Source: Glaciecola sp028401415 (lineage in GTDB: Bacteria > Pseudomonadota > Gammaproteobacteria > Enterobacterales > Alteromonadaceae). From it: a stretch of DNA of 64,000 nt. Of this stretch, positions 1 to 6,755 are shown piece after piece. The stretch is from the NCBI RefSeq assembly GCF_028401415.2, contig NZ_CP171821.2, positions 4,092,001-4,156,000 on the forward strand, read 5' to 3'. A program made the position numbers and the translations under genes. The notes beneath the pieces were generated by a model. The model saw only the letters and a list, made by a program, of their open reading frames with translations. It searched no databases and had not been told where the DNA came from. Numbering within the stretch: position 1 is the stretch's first letter; each line of letters begins with the position of its first letter.

Positions 1-263
1 TTTCGAAACGCACTCAATCGATAATGAAGAGCTTGATGGTAATTGAAAGCAACGATGAATATCGTATAAGTGGAAAGACAGGCTGGTCAATAGTTCAAGA
101 CGTGAACAACGCCTGGTTTGTGGGCTATATTGAGTCAAATGGCAATGTTTACTTCTTTGCCAGCAATATTGAGTCTAAGCATGACACAGATATGTCTCAG
201 TTTTCAAAAACCAGAAAGCAAATAACGTTTGAAGCGCTGAAAGAACTGAAGGCCCTCAAATAA
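1..263 (+). CDS. Class D (OXA-type) beta-lactamase, C-terminal part
   Basis: The reading frame is open from the window edge (first full codon at base 3) to a TAA ending at 263, so only the C-terminal 86 or so residues are seen. The segment ISGKTGW contains the KTG box of class D serine beta-lactamases, followed by WFVGYIE and VYFFASNIES, which match the beta-strand after the KTG box and the C-terminal fold of OXA enzymes and BlaR1 sensor domains. The STFK and SxV motifs would lie upstream, off the window. The enzyme would be periplasmic and open the beta-lactam ring. Chromosomal OXA genes are common in marine gammaproteobacteria, so this need not be recent transfer. A BlaR-type sensor cannot be excluded from this fragment. 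The ATG at 24 is internal, not the start. Confidence 0.75.
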   Translation, partial: SKRTQSIMKSLMVIESNDEYRISGKTGWSIVQDVNNAWFVGYIESNGNVYFFASNIESKHDTDMSQFSKTRKQITFEALKELKALK

Positions 264-369
264 GCTTCAGCACCAGCAATGGACACGGTGGACAATCAGC
301 TTATTGATATTGTAGGGGGATCATGTTGCTTCAACATTCAATCGTTGGAAGAACGTAATACCGCAATAT

Positions 370-1209
370 TTAAATCTTAAGTGTCTGTCCTTCGTACGCC
401 CCGAAACATTCAGCGTCAGCGCCACCTATTTCAATAATGACACTGGCATCTTCAACGATTTCGTCAATGTCTTTGTCGGTGCGCTCTGGGTCATGACTAT
501 ATAGTGCAAGTCGTTTTGCAAAGCTGGCTAATGCCAGTTTCACAGCTTCTTCTGCAACGGAATGTCCCCATCCTAGTTTTGCAGGCATATCTTTAACCAC
601 ATATTGGGCGTCATGAATAAGCAAGTCAGCGTTTTTTGCAAACTCAACAAACTCTAAGAAGTCCGTGTCTTTTTTATACGGAGGATAGAGCTCGTTATCA
701 GTGATATACGCCAATTTGCTGTCACCTTCTTGTATGGTGTAACAACTTCCGCCTCCCGGATGGTTCATTGGGTGTCGCTTTATTGTCGCGGAACCTAATG
801 TCCACTCAGTGATGTCATAAGGAATACGTTTTATCAGGATATTTGACGCCAGCACATCTTTGCTAACAGGAAAGTAAGAACCTGACATTTGTTTGACAAC
901 GGCTTCTGGTTGTTCAAGCTTGGTCATCCCCGGCGTAATATTAATCTCACGGCCTGGCTGATAGATTGGGATAAAAAACGGGAAGCCTTGGATATGATCC
1001 CAGTGATTGTGACTTAACAAGAGGTTAATCGGCGTCTTCTTAGCGGCAAGCTTTTTCCCAAGCACACGAATACCAGTGCCTGCGTCCAACACAATATCGG
1101 TGCCGTCTTCTAGCTCAACATGCACGCATGCCGTATTTCCGCCGTATTTCATATACTCCGGCCCTGGCGTTGGAATTGAACCTCTCACACCATAAAATGT
1201 AACCTGCAC
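370..1209 (-). CDS. MBL-fold metallo-hydrolase
   Basis: This 279-residue protein of the metallo-beta-lactamase superfamily has the metal-binding motif HNHWDH at residues 67-72, with later ligand candidates in YITDNEL, LLIHDAQY and YSHDPER. The N-terminus (GVRGSIPTPG, then YGGNTACV) is typical of the phosphodiesterase-like branch of the superfamily rather than of true beta-lactamases, so a phosphodiesterase or similar hydrolase is the best guess; the substrate is unknown. There is no signal peptide, so it is probably cytoplasmic. It starts with GTG at 1209, only 7 bases after the proS stop, with a GAGGT ribosome site inside the end of proS, so it is translated from the proS mRNA. Confidence 0.8.
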   Translation of the reverse strand: MQVTFYGVRGSIPTPGPEYMKYGGNTACVHVELEDGTDIVLDAGTGIRVLGKKLAAKKTPINLLLSHNHWDHIQGFPFFIPIYQPGREINITPGMTKLEQPEAVVKQMSGSYFPVSKDVLASNILIKRIPYDITEWTLGSATIKRHPMNHPGGGSCYTIQEGDSKLAYITDNELYPPYKKDTDFLEFVEFAKNADLLIHDAQYVVKDMPAKLGWGHSVAEEAVKLALASFAKRLALYSHDPERTDKDIDEIVEDASVIIEIGGADAECFGAYEGQTLKI

Positions 1210-1216
1210 CGCTACC

Positions 1217-2923
1217 TCACTGATTGGTTATAAAAGCAATGACCTCATCGATGTTAATCAGCGTTTTTTCTCCGGTAAGACGGTTTTTGTATTCAACTTG
1301 TTGGTTATCTAGGTTGCGCTCCCCAATAACAATGCTGTGGGGGATACCAATCAATTCCATGTCGTTAAACATCACACCAGGACGCTCTTTTCGATCGTCA
1401 AATAATACTTCAGTATTTTCTGCTAGGAAGTCTGCATACAATTTTAATGCCGTTTCCATAATTCTGTGTGATTTATGCATGTTCATTGGAATGATCGCCA
1501 CTTGAAATGGCGCGATTGCGCTTGGCCATTTAATGCCAAACTTATCATGGTTTTGTTCAATTGCTGCTGCAACAATGCGCGTTACGCCAATGCCATAGCA
1601 TCCCATTTTGAGTATTTCATGTTTGCCTGACTCAGAGAGCACTCCGCAGCCCATGGCTTTCGAGTATTTGTCTCCGAGTTGGAAAATGTGACCCACTTCA
1701 ATGCCTTTGCGTATTTGTAACTTGCCTTTTCCATCTGGAGACGGGTCGCCAGCGACAACGTCTCTTAAATCAGCGACTTCGTATTCACTTATATCCCGGT
1801 CCCAGTTTACGCCTGTGAAGTGAAGGTCATCTTCGTTTGCCCCGCAAACAAAATCGGCACATGCTGCGGCGCTTCTATCTACCAACACAGGGATAGGAAG
1901 ATTCACTGGACCTATAGAGCCGAATTGACAGCCTACTTGAGCGGCTACTTTTTCTTCATCAGCCATTTTCAACGGACTGGCTACTAAGGGATGCTTGCTA
2001 GCTTTAATATCGTTAAGCTGGTGATCACCCCGTAGCACGAGCGCAACAAATGGGTGCTCAGAGTCCTCAACAGCTTCCACTATCAATGTTTTTACGCATT
2101 GTGTGCTATCTACCCGTAAGTGCGCAGAGACATCGGCAATCGTCCTTGCATTTGGTGTGTCGACTTTCGTGAGTGTTTGCTTAGGTTCTGGCCTTTCATT
2201 TATGCTAATAGCTTCAGCAAGCTCGACATTCGCGGCATAGTCGGATGCATCGCTGAACGCGATATCGTCTTCACCTGAATCAGCAAGCACGTGAAACTCA
2301 TGCGATACCGCACCGCCGATTGACCCGCTATCTGCAATAACTGGGCGGTATTCCAAGCCAATGTGCTCAAAAATATTGCAATAGGCTTGATGCATTCTTT
2401 GATATGTTTGTTCAAGCGATTGCTCACCTAAATGGAAGGAGTATGCATCTTTCATGATGAATTCGCGCGAGCGCATAATGCCAAATCGAGGTCTGACTTC
2501 GTCTCGGAACTTGGTTTGAATCTGGTATAAATTGAGCGGAAGCTGCTTATAGCTGCTAACTTCGTTTTTTACCAAAGTCGTGATCACTTCTTCATGAGTG
2601 GGACCAAGCACAAAGTCTCGCTGATGGCGGTCTTTAATTCTCAATAGCTCAGGTCCATACTCTTCCCAACGCTGTGACTCTTGCCACAGGTCTGCTGGTT
2701 GCACAACCGGCATGTTGATTTCTATTGCGCCCGCTTTGTTCATCTCATCGCGCACTATTGCCGCTACTTTATTGAGTACCCGCAAGCCAGTCGGCAGCCA
2801 TGTGTACAGACCAGACGCGAGTTTACGCACAAGTCCGGCTCGAAGCATGAGCTGATGACTGATGATTTCTGCCTCGGCAGGCGTTTCTTTTTGAGTAGCG
2901 AGTAAATATTCAGATGTGCGCAT
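1217..2923 (-). CDS. proS: Prolyl-tRNA synthetase
   Basis: This is a class II aminoacyl-tRNA synthetase that charges tRNA-Pro with proline in the cytoplasm. At 568 residues it is close to the usual 570-residue bacterial (ProS type 1) form. Motif 2 and its surroundings lie at residues 107-164 (GPTHEE through RSREFIMKDAYSF) and motif 3 (GCYGIGVTRI) at 441-450. The roughly 180 residues between them form the editing insertion that clears mischarged alanyl-tRNA-Pro, and the anticodon-binding domain is at the C-terminus. It starts with ATG at 2923. The MBL-fold gene follows 7 bases downstream, and trmO lies 71 bases upstream on the same strand. Confidence 0.97.
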   Translation of the reverse strand: MRTSEYLLATQKETPAEAEIISHQLMLRAGLVRKLASGLYTWLPTGLRVLNKVAAIVRDEMNKAGAIEINMPVVQPADLWQESQRWEEYGPELLRIKDRHQRDFVLGPTHEEVITTLVKNEVSSYKQLPLNLYQIQTKFRDEVRPRFGIMRSREFIMKDAYSFHLGEQSLEQTYQRMHQAYCNIFEHIGLEYRPVIADSGSIGGAVSHEFHVLADSGEDDIAFSDASDYAANVELAEAISINERPEPKQTLTKVDTPNARTIADVSAHLRVDSTQCVKTLIVEAVEDSEHPFVALVLRGDHQLNDIKASKHPLVASPLKMADEEKVAAQVGCQFGSIGPVNLPIPVLVDRSAAACADFVCGANEDDLHFTGVNWDRDISEYEVADLRDVVAGDPSPDGKGKLQIRKGIEVGHIFQLGDKYSKAMGCGVLSESGKHEILKMGCYGIGVTRIVAAAIEQNHDKFGIKWPSAIAPFQVAIIPMNMHKSHRIMETALKLYADFLAENTEVLFDDRKERPGVMFNDMELIGIPHSIVIGERNLDNQQVEYKNRLTGEKTLINIDEVIAFITNQ

Positions 2924-2994
2924 AGATAAATGTTCGTTTTTTGTATTAAAAAGATATGAAGCGGAGTTTATCAGCGCTATAGAACGGACTAAAC

Positions 2995-3690
2995 CTATTT
3001 ATCAGTATATTTTTCGACTTTGTGCACTGTAGCCAGTGTGTTAACCACAGAAAATGAAATGTCATAGTCATATAGACGCACCGAATACGCTTTTTCATCG
3101 CGTTTATGTTGCTTATAAGCCGGGCGCGGATCTTGCGAGATAACGTTAAACACAAGCGCTTTAATGTCCGCAAACTCGGCTGCTGCGATACGCAGCAAGG
3201 CCTCGGCACTTGGTTCAAGCTTTACTTCAAGGCTAGCGCTGGGCGCATCTTTTGCGTAAGCGCTGTCAGCGTCATTGATACAATCTGAATAGGCTATATA
3301 AGGCTTGATATCGATAATGGGGGTGCCCGTGAGCAAATCCACTCCTTCAACTTCCAAACAGTTGTCTTCAAAGCCCAGCACTTTTACGACTGACATACCT
3401 ATCCCGTTCGGTCTAAAACTTGAGCGAGTCGCAAATACGCCGATCTTTTGATTACCACCTAGCCTTGGAGGACGGACTCGTTCACTCCAGCTCTTATCAG
3501 CATGTTCATGAAATTGAAATAACAACCAGCAGTGAGAAAATGCAAGCAAACCCTCGCAGGCAAGCTTTGCATCGAGAGTTGGTTCAAACTTGATTCGGCC
3601 TTTGGCAATGCTAAGGCCAAGCCCTTGGCGCGGGATGCCGAATTTTTGTGAGAATGGCGTATGGATGATGCCGACCGCTTGAATTTGAAT
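2995..3690 (-). CDS. trmO: tRNA (N6-threonylcarbamoyl-A37) methyltransferase TrmO, apparent ATT start
   Basis: TrmO (TsaA/YaeB) methylates the t6A37 base of certain tRNAs using S-adenosylmethionine. Family landmarks are the N-terminal VGIIHTPFSQKFGIPRQG, the central RPPRLGG and VFATRSSFRPNGIGMS, and the C-terminal SQDPRPAY. A start at the first standard codon (TTG, 3549) would lose about 47 conserved residues. The frame stays open upstream and aligns with TrmO up to an in-frame TAA at 3694-3696. Between that stop and the conserved N-terminus there is no ATG, GTG or TTG, only ATC (3691-3693) and ATT (3688-3690). GAGGA lies 7 bases before the ATT, so ATT initiation is the best reading and gives 231 residues. 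A sequencing error or an ATG-to-ATT mutation is the alternative. Confidence 0.85.
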   Translation of the reverse strand: MQIQAVGIIHTPFSQKFGIPRQGLGLSIAKGRIKFEPTLDAKLACEGLLAFSHCWLLFQFHEHADKSWSERVRPPRLGGNQKIGVFATRSSFRPNGIGMSVVKVLGFEDNCLEVEGVDLLTGTPIIDIKPYIAYSDCINDADSAYAKDAPSASLEVKLEPSAEALLRIAAAEFADIKALVFNVISQDPRPAYKQHKRDEKAYSVRLYDYDISFSVVNTLATVHKVEKYTDK

Positions 3691-3884
3691 GATTTAGTCC
3701 TCGTGCAGAGTAAAAAAACTTGTCATATGCTGATGATAGAAAATCTTCAGTTTAAACTATATCGTGACTACAACAGTTGGGTATCGAATAGTGCGTCGGT
3801 AAACAGCTCTATGCATCAACGCGTCACATATTCAACATTGTGTCCAATTAATGGGCACATTCGCTCTACCGCGTTGCACAGCGA

Positions 3885-4430
3885 TTATGAATTCTTGCCA
3901 TACTTCTCAAAGAAACATTTCCCCAGTGTCTTTGCATGCTCTATGTTCCGTAAAGGAATTCGTTCCGGCTTGGAGAAGGACGTTAAAGCGCGTTCAATAC
4001 TCGCTTCTCGAATGACATGTATCATGGGGTAGGGTGAACGATTAGTGTAATTGCTTGCGCAATTTTGAGGCGTGCCTTCAAAGCAGTAGTCGGGGTGAAA
4101 GCTTGCTAGCTGAAAAATACCCTCATAGCCTTCTCGAAACAGTAGCTCATTGCTAAATTCCAAGAAATCAAGGTAGTCATTGAAGTCCTCCAGTGCACAA
4201 GAGTAAACCACTAAACTTGTTTCGATGTTTTTATTTACAATTAAGTATTCGAGCTCTTCTAGCAAGTGTTGCAACATCAAAGCGGTATCAGATTCTTCTG
4301 CTACCTTCAGGCGAATGCTATTGTTAAGCCTTGGCGCTTTGGCAAAAGGACAAAAGTTTTCTTCAATTATCACCTTGTCTAGCCATCGATAAGTTGCTTT
4401 GTTTACTGAATCGATATGAATTGCCACCAT
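3885..4430 (-). CDS. DUF1415 family protein
   Basis: The 181-residue product matches the DUF1415 family of proteobacterial proteins of unknown function. Recognisable family segments are WLDKVIIEENFCPFAK near the N-terminus, DFNDYLDFLEFSNELL in the middle, and FQLASFHPDYCFEGT followed by NYTNRSPYPMIHVIREAS, the most conserved block. No signal peptide or membrane segment is seen. The frame is open as far as 4526, but that would overlap folD; the ATG at 4430 (MVAIHID) lies 7 bases after the folD stop and fits the family length. Co-transcription with folD is likely. No function is assigned. Confidence 0.82.
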   Translation of the reverse strand: MVAIHIDSVNKATYRWLDKVIIEENFCPFAKAPRLNNSIRLKVAEESDTALMLQHLLEELEYLIVNKNIETSLVVYSCALEDFNDYLDFLEFSNELLFREGYEGIFQLASFHPDYCFEGTPQNCASNYTNRSPYPMIHVIREASIERALTSFSKPERIPLRNIEHAKTLGKCFFEKYGKNS

Positions 4431-4437
4431 ACTAATT

Positions 4438-5340
4438 CTAAGCTTGACTGGAAGGGTTTTGCTTATGCTTATCATTGTTGACCACATGACTGTGATACTT
4501 AACGTAAGCCTCAAGCGTATTTTCAATTAAGCTGGCCACGGTCATAGGGCCAACACCGCCTGGTACAGGTGTTATCCATCCAGCGCGTTCTTTTGCGACG
4601 TCGTACTCAACATCACCTGTAAGAGAACCGTCCTCAAGGCGGTTGATGCCTACATCAATGACAATCGCACCTTTTTTAACCCAATCACCGGGAACAAAAT
4701 TCGGTTTGCCGACGGCGACCACTAACAAGTCGGCGCGTCTGACGTGTTCCGCCAAATCCTTAGTGAACTTATGACATGTTGTAACCGTGCAGCCTGCAAG
4801 CAAAAGCTCAAGCCCCATTGGGCGGCCAACGATGTTTGATGCGCCAACAATGACAGCATGTAAGCCTTTAATAGGCTTTTTGGTTGACTCAATCATTGTC
4901 ATGATACCCTTTGGCGTACAGGGGCGAAGCGCGGGCATGCGCTGAGCTAAGCGGCCTATATTATAAGGATGAAATCCGTCAACATCTTTGCTTGGATGAA
5001 TTCGTTCTAATATTTCATCGGCATCAAGGCCAGCTGGCAATGGCAACTGCACTAAAATCCCGTCAATGCTGTTATCTTGATTTAGCTCGTCAACTAATGC
5101 TTCTAATTCACTTTGCGCGGTGTTGGGCGGTAATTTATATTCTTTTGAGACAAATCCAACTTCTTCACATGCCTTTGTTTTATTCGCTACATAAACTTGT
5201 GAAGCTGGATTGCTGCCAACTAGAACCACTGCAAGCCCGGGAAGGCGCTTGTTAGCTTCGGCCAGTGTTTCGACTTGGGCTGCAACCGTTTGTCGAACAT
5301 ATTTCGCTATTTTTTTTCCATCTATGAGTTGGGCTCGCAT
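4438..5340 (-). CDS. folD: Methylenetetrahydrofolate dehydrogenase/cyclohydrolase
   Basis: FolD is bifunctional. It oxidises 5,10-methylene-THF to methenyl-THF with NADP and then hydrolyses it to 10-formyl-THF, supplying formyl groups for purines and initiator tRNA. At 300 residues it is slightly longer than the E. coli enzyme (288). Family signatures are YVANKTKACEEVGF with the catalytic lysine, VQLPLPAGLD, the dehydrogenase signature DVDGFHP, the nucleotide-binding VIVGASNIVGRPMG, and the C-terminal PVPGGVGPMT. It starts with ATG at 5340. The DUF1415 gene follows 7 bases downstream. Confidence 0.97.
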   Translation of the reverse strand: MRAQLIDGKKIAKYVRQTVAAQVETLAEANKRLPGLAVVLVGSNPASQVYVANKTKACEEVGFVSKEYKLPPNTAQSELEALVDELNQDNSIDGILVQLPLPAGLDADEILERIHPSKDVDGFHPYNIGRLAQRMPALRPCTPKGIMTMIESTKKPIKGLHAVIVGASNIVGRPMGLELLLAGCTVTTCHKFTKDLAEHVRRADLLVVAVGKPNFVPGDWVKKGAIVIDVGINRLEDGSLTGDVEYDVAKERAGWITPVPGGVGPMTVASLIENTLEAYVKYHSHVVNNDKHKQNPSSQA

Positions 5341-5447
5341 GGTCTCTCTGACTTTGTAAAAATGATAAGGAACAAGTGTTTATTGTAACGGATGCTGTTT
5401 TAAAGGTCATTGCTACATTTGGATATTTAAAACATGATAAAAAACGT

Positions 5448-5485
5448 TTGACGAGATTGTGCCAACTCGGTAATATGCGCCCCCC
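5448..5485 (+). promoter_or_regulatory. Promoter of the tRNA operon with GC-rich discriminator
   Basis: TTGACG at 5448-5453 and TAATAT at 5471-5476 are separated by exactly 17 bases, close to the sigma-70 consensus. The bases after the -10 box are GCGCCCCCC (5477-5485). A GC-rich discriminator of this kind is characteristic of stable-RNA promoters under negative stringent control by ppGpp and DksA. The first tRNA begins about 40 bases further on. Confidence 0.75.
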
Positions 5486-5524
5486 GTAGCGAAGGCCTTT
5501 TTTGCAGTATTTTCGTTACGTTGT

Positions 5525-5601
5525 CGGTGAGTGGCGCAGCTTGGTAGCGCACTTGGTTTGGGTCCAAGGGGTCGTAGGTTCGAATCCTATCTCACCGACC
5601 A
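5525..5601 (+). tRNA. tRNA-Pro(TGG), copy 1
   Basis: A 77-base cloverleaf with acceptor stem CGGTGAG/CTCACCG, a T-arm containing GGTTCGAATCC and an encoded CCA end. The anticodon stem CTTGG/CCAAG encloses the loop TTTGGGT, giving anticodon TGG. It is identical base for base to the copy at 5975-6051. Confidence 0.97.
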
Positions 5602-5640
5602 TTTTTGCTTTGTAAGCGATGAGAGATTGCGATTCGAAGA

Positions 5641-5717
5641 GCGTCCGTAGCTCAGCTGGATAGAGCACCCGCCTTCTAAGCGGGTGGTCGCAGGTTCGAA
5701 TCCTGCCGGACGCGCCA
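5641..5717 (+). tRNA. tRNA-Arg(TCT)
   Basis: A 77-base cloverleaf with acceptor stem GCGTCCG/CGGACGC and an encoded CCA end. The anticodon stem CCCGC/GCGGG encloses CTTCTAA, giving anticodon TCT, which reads AGA and AGG codons. It lies second in the Pro-Arg-His-Leu-Pro array, matching argX in the E. coli argX-hisR-leuT-proM operon. Confidence 0.97.
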
Positions 5718-5778
5718 TCTTTGGCACATTCTCTGGCGACTTTCATTTGCTACGACAAAGCAAAAACAGAAATCAGTG

Positions 5779-5854
5779 GTGGGCGTAGCTCAGTTGGTAG
5801 AGCCCCGGATTGTGATTCCGGTTGTCGTGGGTTCAAATCCCATCGTCCACCCCA
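5779..5854 (+). tRNA. tRNA-His(GTG)
   Basis: A 76-base cloverleaf. Its acceptor GTGGGCG pairs with CGTCCAC, the discriminator is C, and CCA is encoded. The loop TTGTGAT gives anticodon GTG. The preceding base (5778) is G and can pair with the C discriminator, the extra G(-1) that is the identity element of tRNA-His. Confidence 0.97.
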
Positions 5855-5872
5855 TTTTTTCTTTTCAAATTT

Positions 5873-5957
5873 GCGGAAGTGGTGGAATTGGTAGACACGC
5901 TGGATTTAGGTTCCAGTGCTTCACGGCGTGAGAGTTCAAGTCTCTCCTTCCGCACCA
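5873..5957 (+). tRNA. tRNA-Leu(TAG)
   Basis: An 85-base class II tRNA with a long variable arm (around TGCTTCACGGCGT), acceptor GCGGAAG/CTTCCGC and an encoded CCA end. The loop TTTAGGT between CTGGA and TCCAG gives anticodon TAG, which reads CUN leucine codons. Confidence 0.97.
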
Positions 5958-5974
5958 TCTTTTTAAAGTCTCTC

Positions 5975-6051
5975 CGGTGAGTGGCGCAGCTTGGTAGCGC
6001 ACTTGGTTTGGGTCCAAGGGGTCGTAGGTTCGAATCCTATCTCACCGACCA
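5975..6051 (+). tRNA. tRNA-Pro(TGG), copy 2
   Basis: A 77-base cloverleaf identical to the tRNA-Pro at 5525-5601, with anticodon TGG and an encoded CCA end. This copy occupies the usual last position of the argX-hisR-leuT-proM type operon; the first copy looks like the addition. A T-rich stretch and then the long palindrome at 6076-6232 follow. Confidence 0.97.
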
Positions 6052-6075
6052 TTTAAATTATCTTTTTGTTTCCAT

Positions 6076-6232
6076 TAACACAAGATTTGCGCACACGCTC
6101 GGGCCGCTATCGAATTTAAGGCGCTTCACAGCGAAGCTGTGACACATCCATGTGACGCTCAACAAACGACATCCTTGTCGTTTGATGCTTAAATTCGATA
6201 GCGGCCCGAGCGTGTGCGCAAATCTTGTGTTA
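6076..6232. repeat. 157-bp palindromic element with perfect 45-bp arms and three internal hairpins
   Basis: The left arm 6076-6120 (beginning TAACACAAGATTTGCG) and the right arm 6188-6232 are exact reverse complements over 45 bases. The 67-base centre holds three further hairpins: 6126-6142 (TCACAGC, GAA, GCTGTGA), 6143-6154 (CACAT, CC, ATGTG) and 6163-6184 (CAAACGAC, six bases, GTCGTTTG). The whole can extrude as a branched cruciform or fold as a branched RNA. It lies 24 bases after the last tRNA of the operon, so read-through would place a 45-bp duplex at the 3' end of the precursor, a potential RNase III target. No T-tract follows, so it is not an ordinary intrinsic terminator. No target duplication and no ORF were seen. 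Confidence 0.9.
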
Positions 6233-6310
6233 GTGAAATGGTCAGTATATCGATTTGAACTTTATCACCAATCCGAAGTCTTTAAGTTTCTATAGAAACA
6301 AGGTTTCAAC

Positions 6311-6529
6311 ATGCTTTTCGATATCGCACTCATCGGCGGTTTGCTGTTTTTGAACGCAGTGCTAATGGCGATGATGTGCTATTCCTTCGCGAAAAATAAA
6401 ACTGAAGCGCAATTTCAAGTGGTGTTTTTTTCACTTGTTTTGTCGTTCTTATGTTTTCCACTAAGCTGGTTACACTGCTGGCATTGGAGCAGACGATTAC
6501 CAGATGTAGGGTTCATTAAGCTGGATTGA
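6311..6529 (+). CDS. Small hypothetical membrane protein
   Basis: A 72-residue ORF of unrecognised family. Two hydrophobic stretches are visible: residues about 5-27 (IALIGGLLFLNAVLMAMMCYS) and about 36-55 (QVVFFSLVLSFLCFPLSWLH), separated by a short charged loop (KNKTEAQ), followed by WHWSRRL and a short polar tail. This looks like a two-span inner-membrane hairpin. An AAGG motif lies 7 bases before the ATG, and a perfect GTTTC-TATA-GAAAC palindrome lies just upstream (6286-6299). It stands alone between the tRNA-linked palindrome and the tig promoter. It may be real, but only the hydrophobicity pattern and the ribosome site support it. Confidence 0.5.
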   Translation: MLFDIALIGGLLFLNAVLMAMMCYSFAKNKTEAQFQVVFFSLVLSFLCFPLSWLHCWHWSRRLPDVGFIKLD

Positions 6530-6586
6530 ATATCGGCTTATTTGTGTGCTTTCAAAATTTAATAGCGAAATAGGGTCTCAAAGCCC

Positions 6587-6615
6587 TCGACTCGCGCATT
6601 CGGTCTCTGTATAAT
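6587..6615 (+). promoter_or_regulatory. Candidate sigma-70 promoter for tig
   Basis: A perfect -10 box TATAAT at 6610-6615 is preceded at 17 bases by TCGACT (6587-6592), four of six matches to the -35 consensus. Transcription would begin around 6622, giving a leader of about 130 bases before tig. Confidence 0.6.
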
Positions 6616-6755
6616 CTGGCGTCCTTTTTTATCACAGTGGCGCAGTAATTGAGTCTGAGTTCATTTAGATTTAATTTTTATCGCCTCTGCCATAGTAGCT
6701 TATGGGTTACATTAGATTTCACAACGCGCACATGGCGCATAGTTGAGGTAGAAGA

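Noticed and set aside
323..358. 11-codon ORF after AGGGGGATC between the beta-lactamase and MBL genes
   Set aside because: The ribosome-like motif is only 3 bases from the ATG and the peptide is too short to judge.
3661..4032. Plus-strand ORF of 123 codons
   Set aside because: It overlaps the trmO start and the DUF1415 end on the other strand, has no family resemblance and no ribosome site that would set it apart.
5516..5746. Minus-strand ORF of 76 codons across tRNA-Pro and tRNA-Arg
   Set aside because: It is the antisense of the tRNA genes. Peptides such as GRIRTCDHPLRRRVLYPAELR are a well-known misannotation of tRNA complements.
5448..6310. Prophage or genomic island at the tRNA array
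   Set aside because: No integrase gene, no partial tRNA repeat that could be an attachment site and no change in gene content nearby; the duplicated tRNA-Pro is full length.
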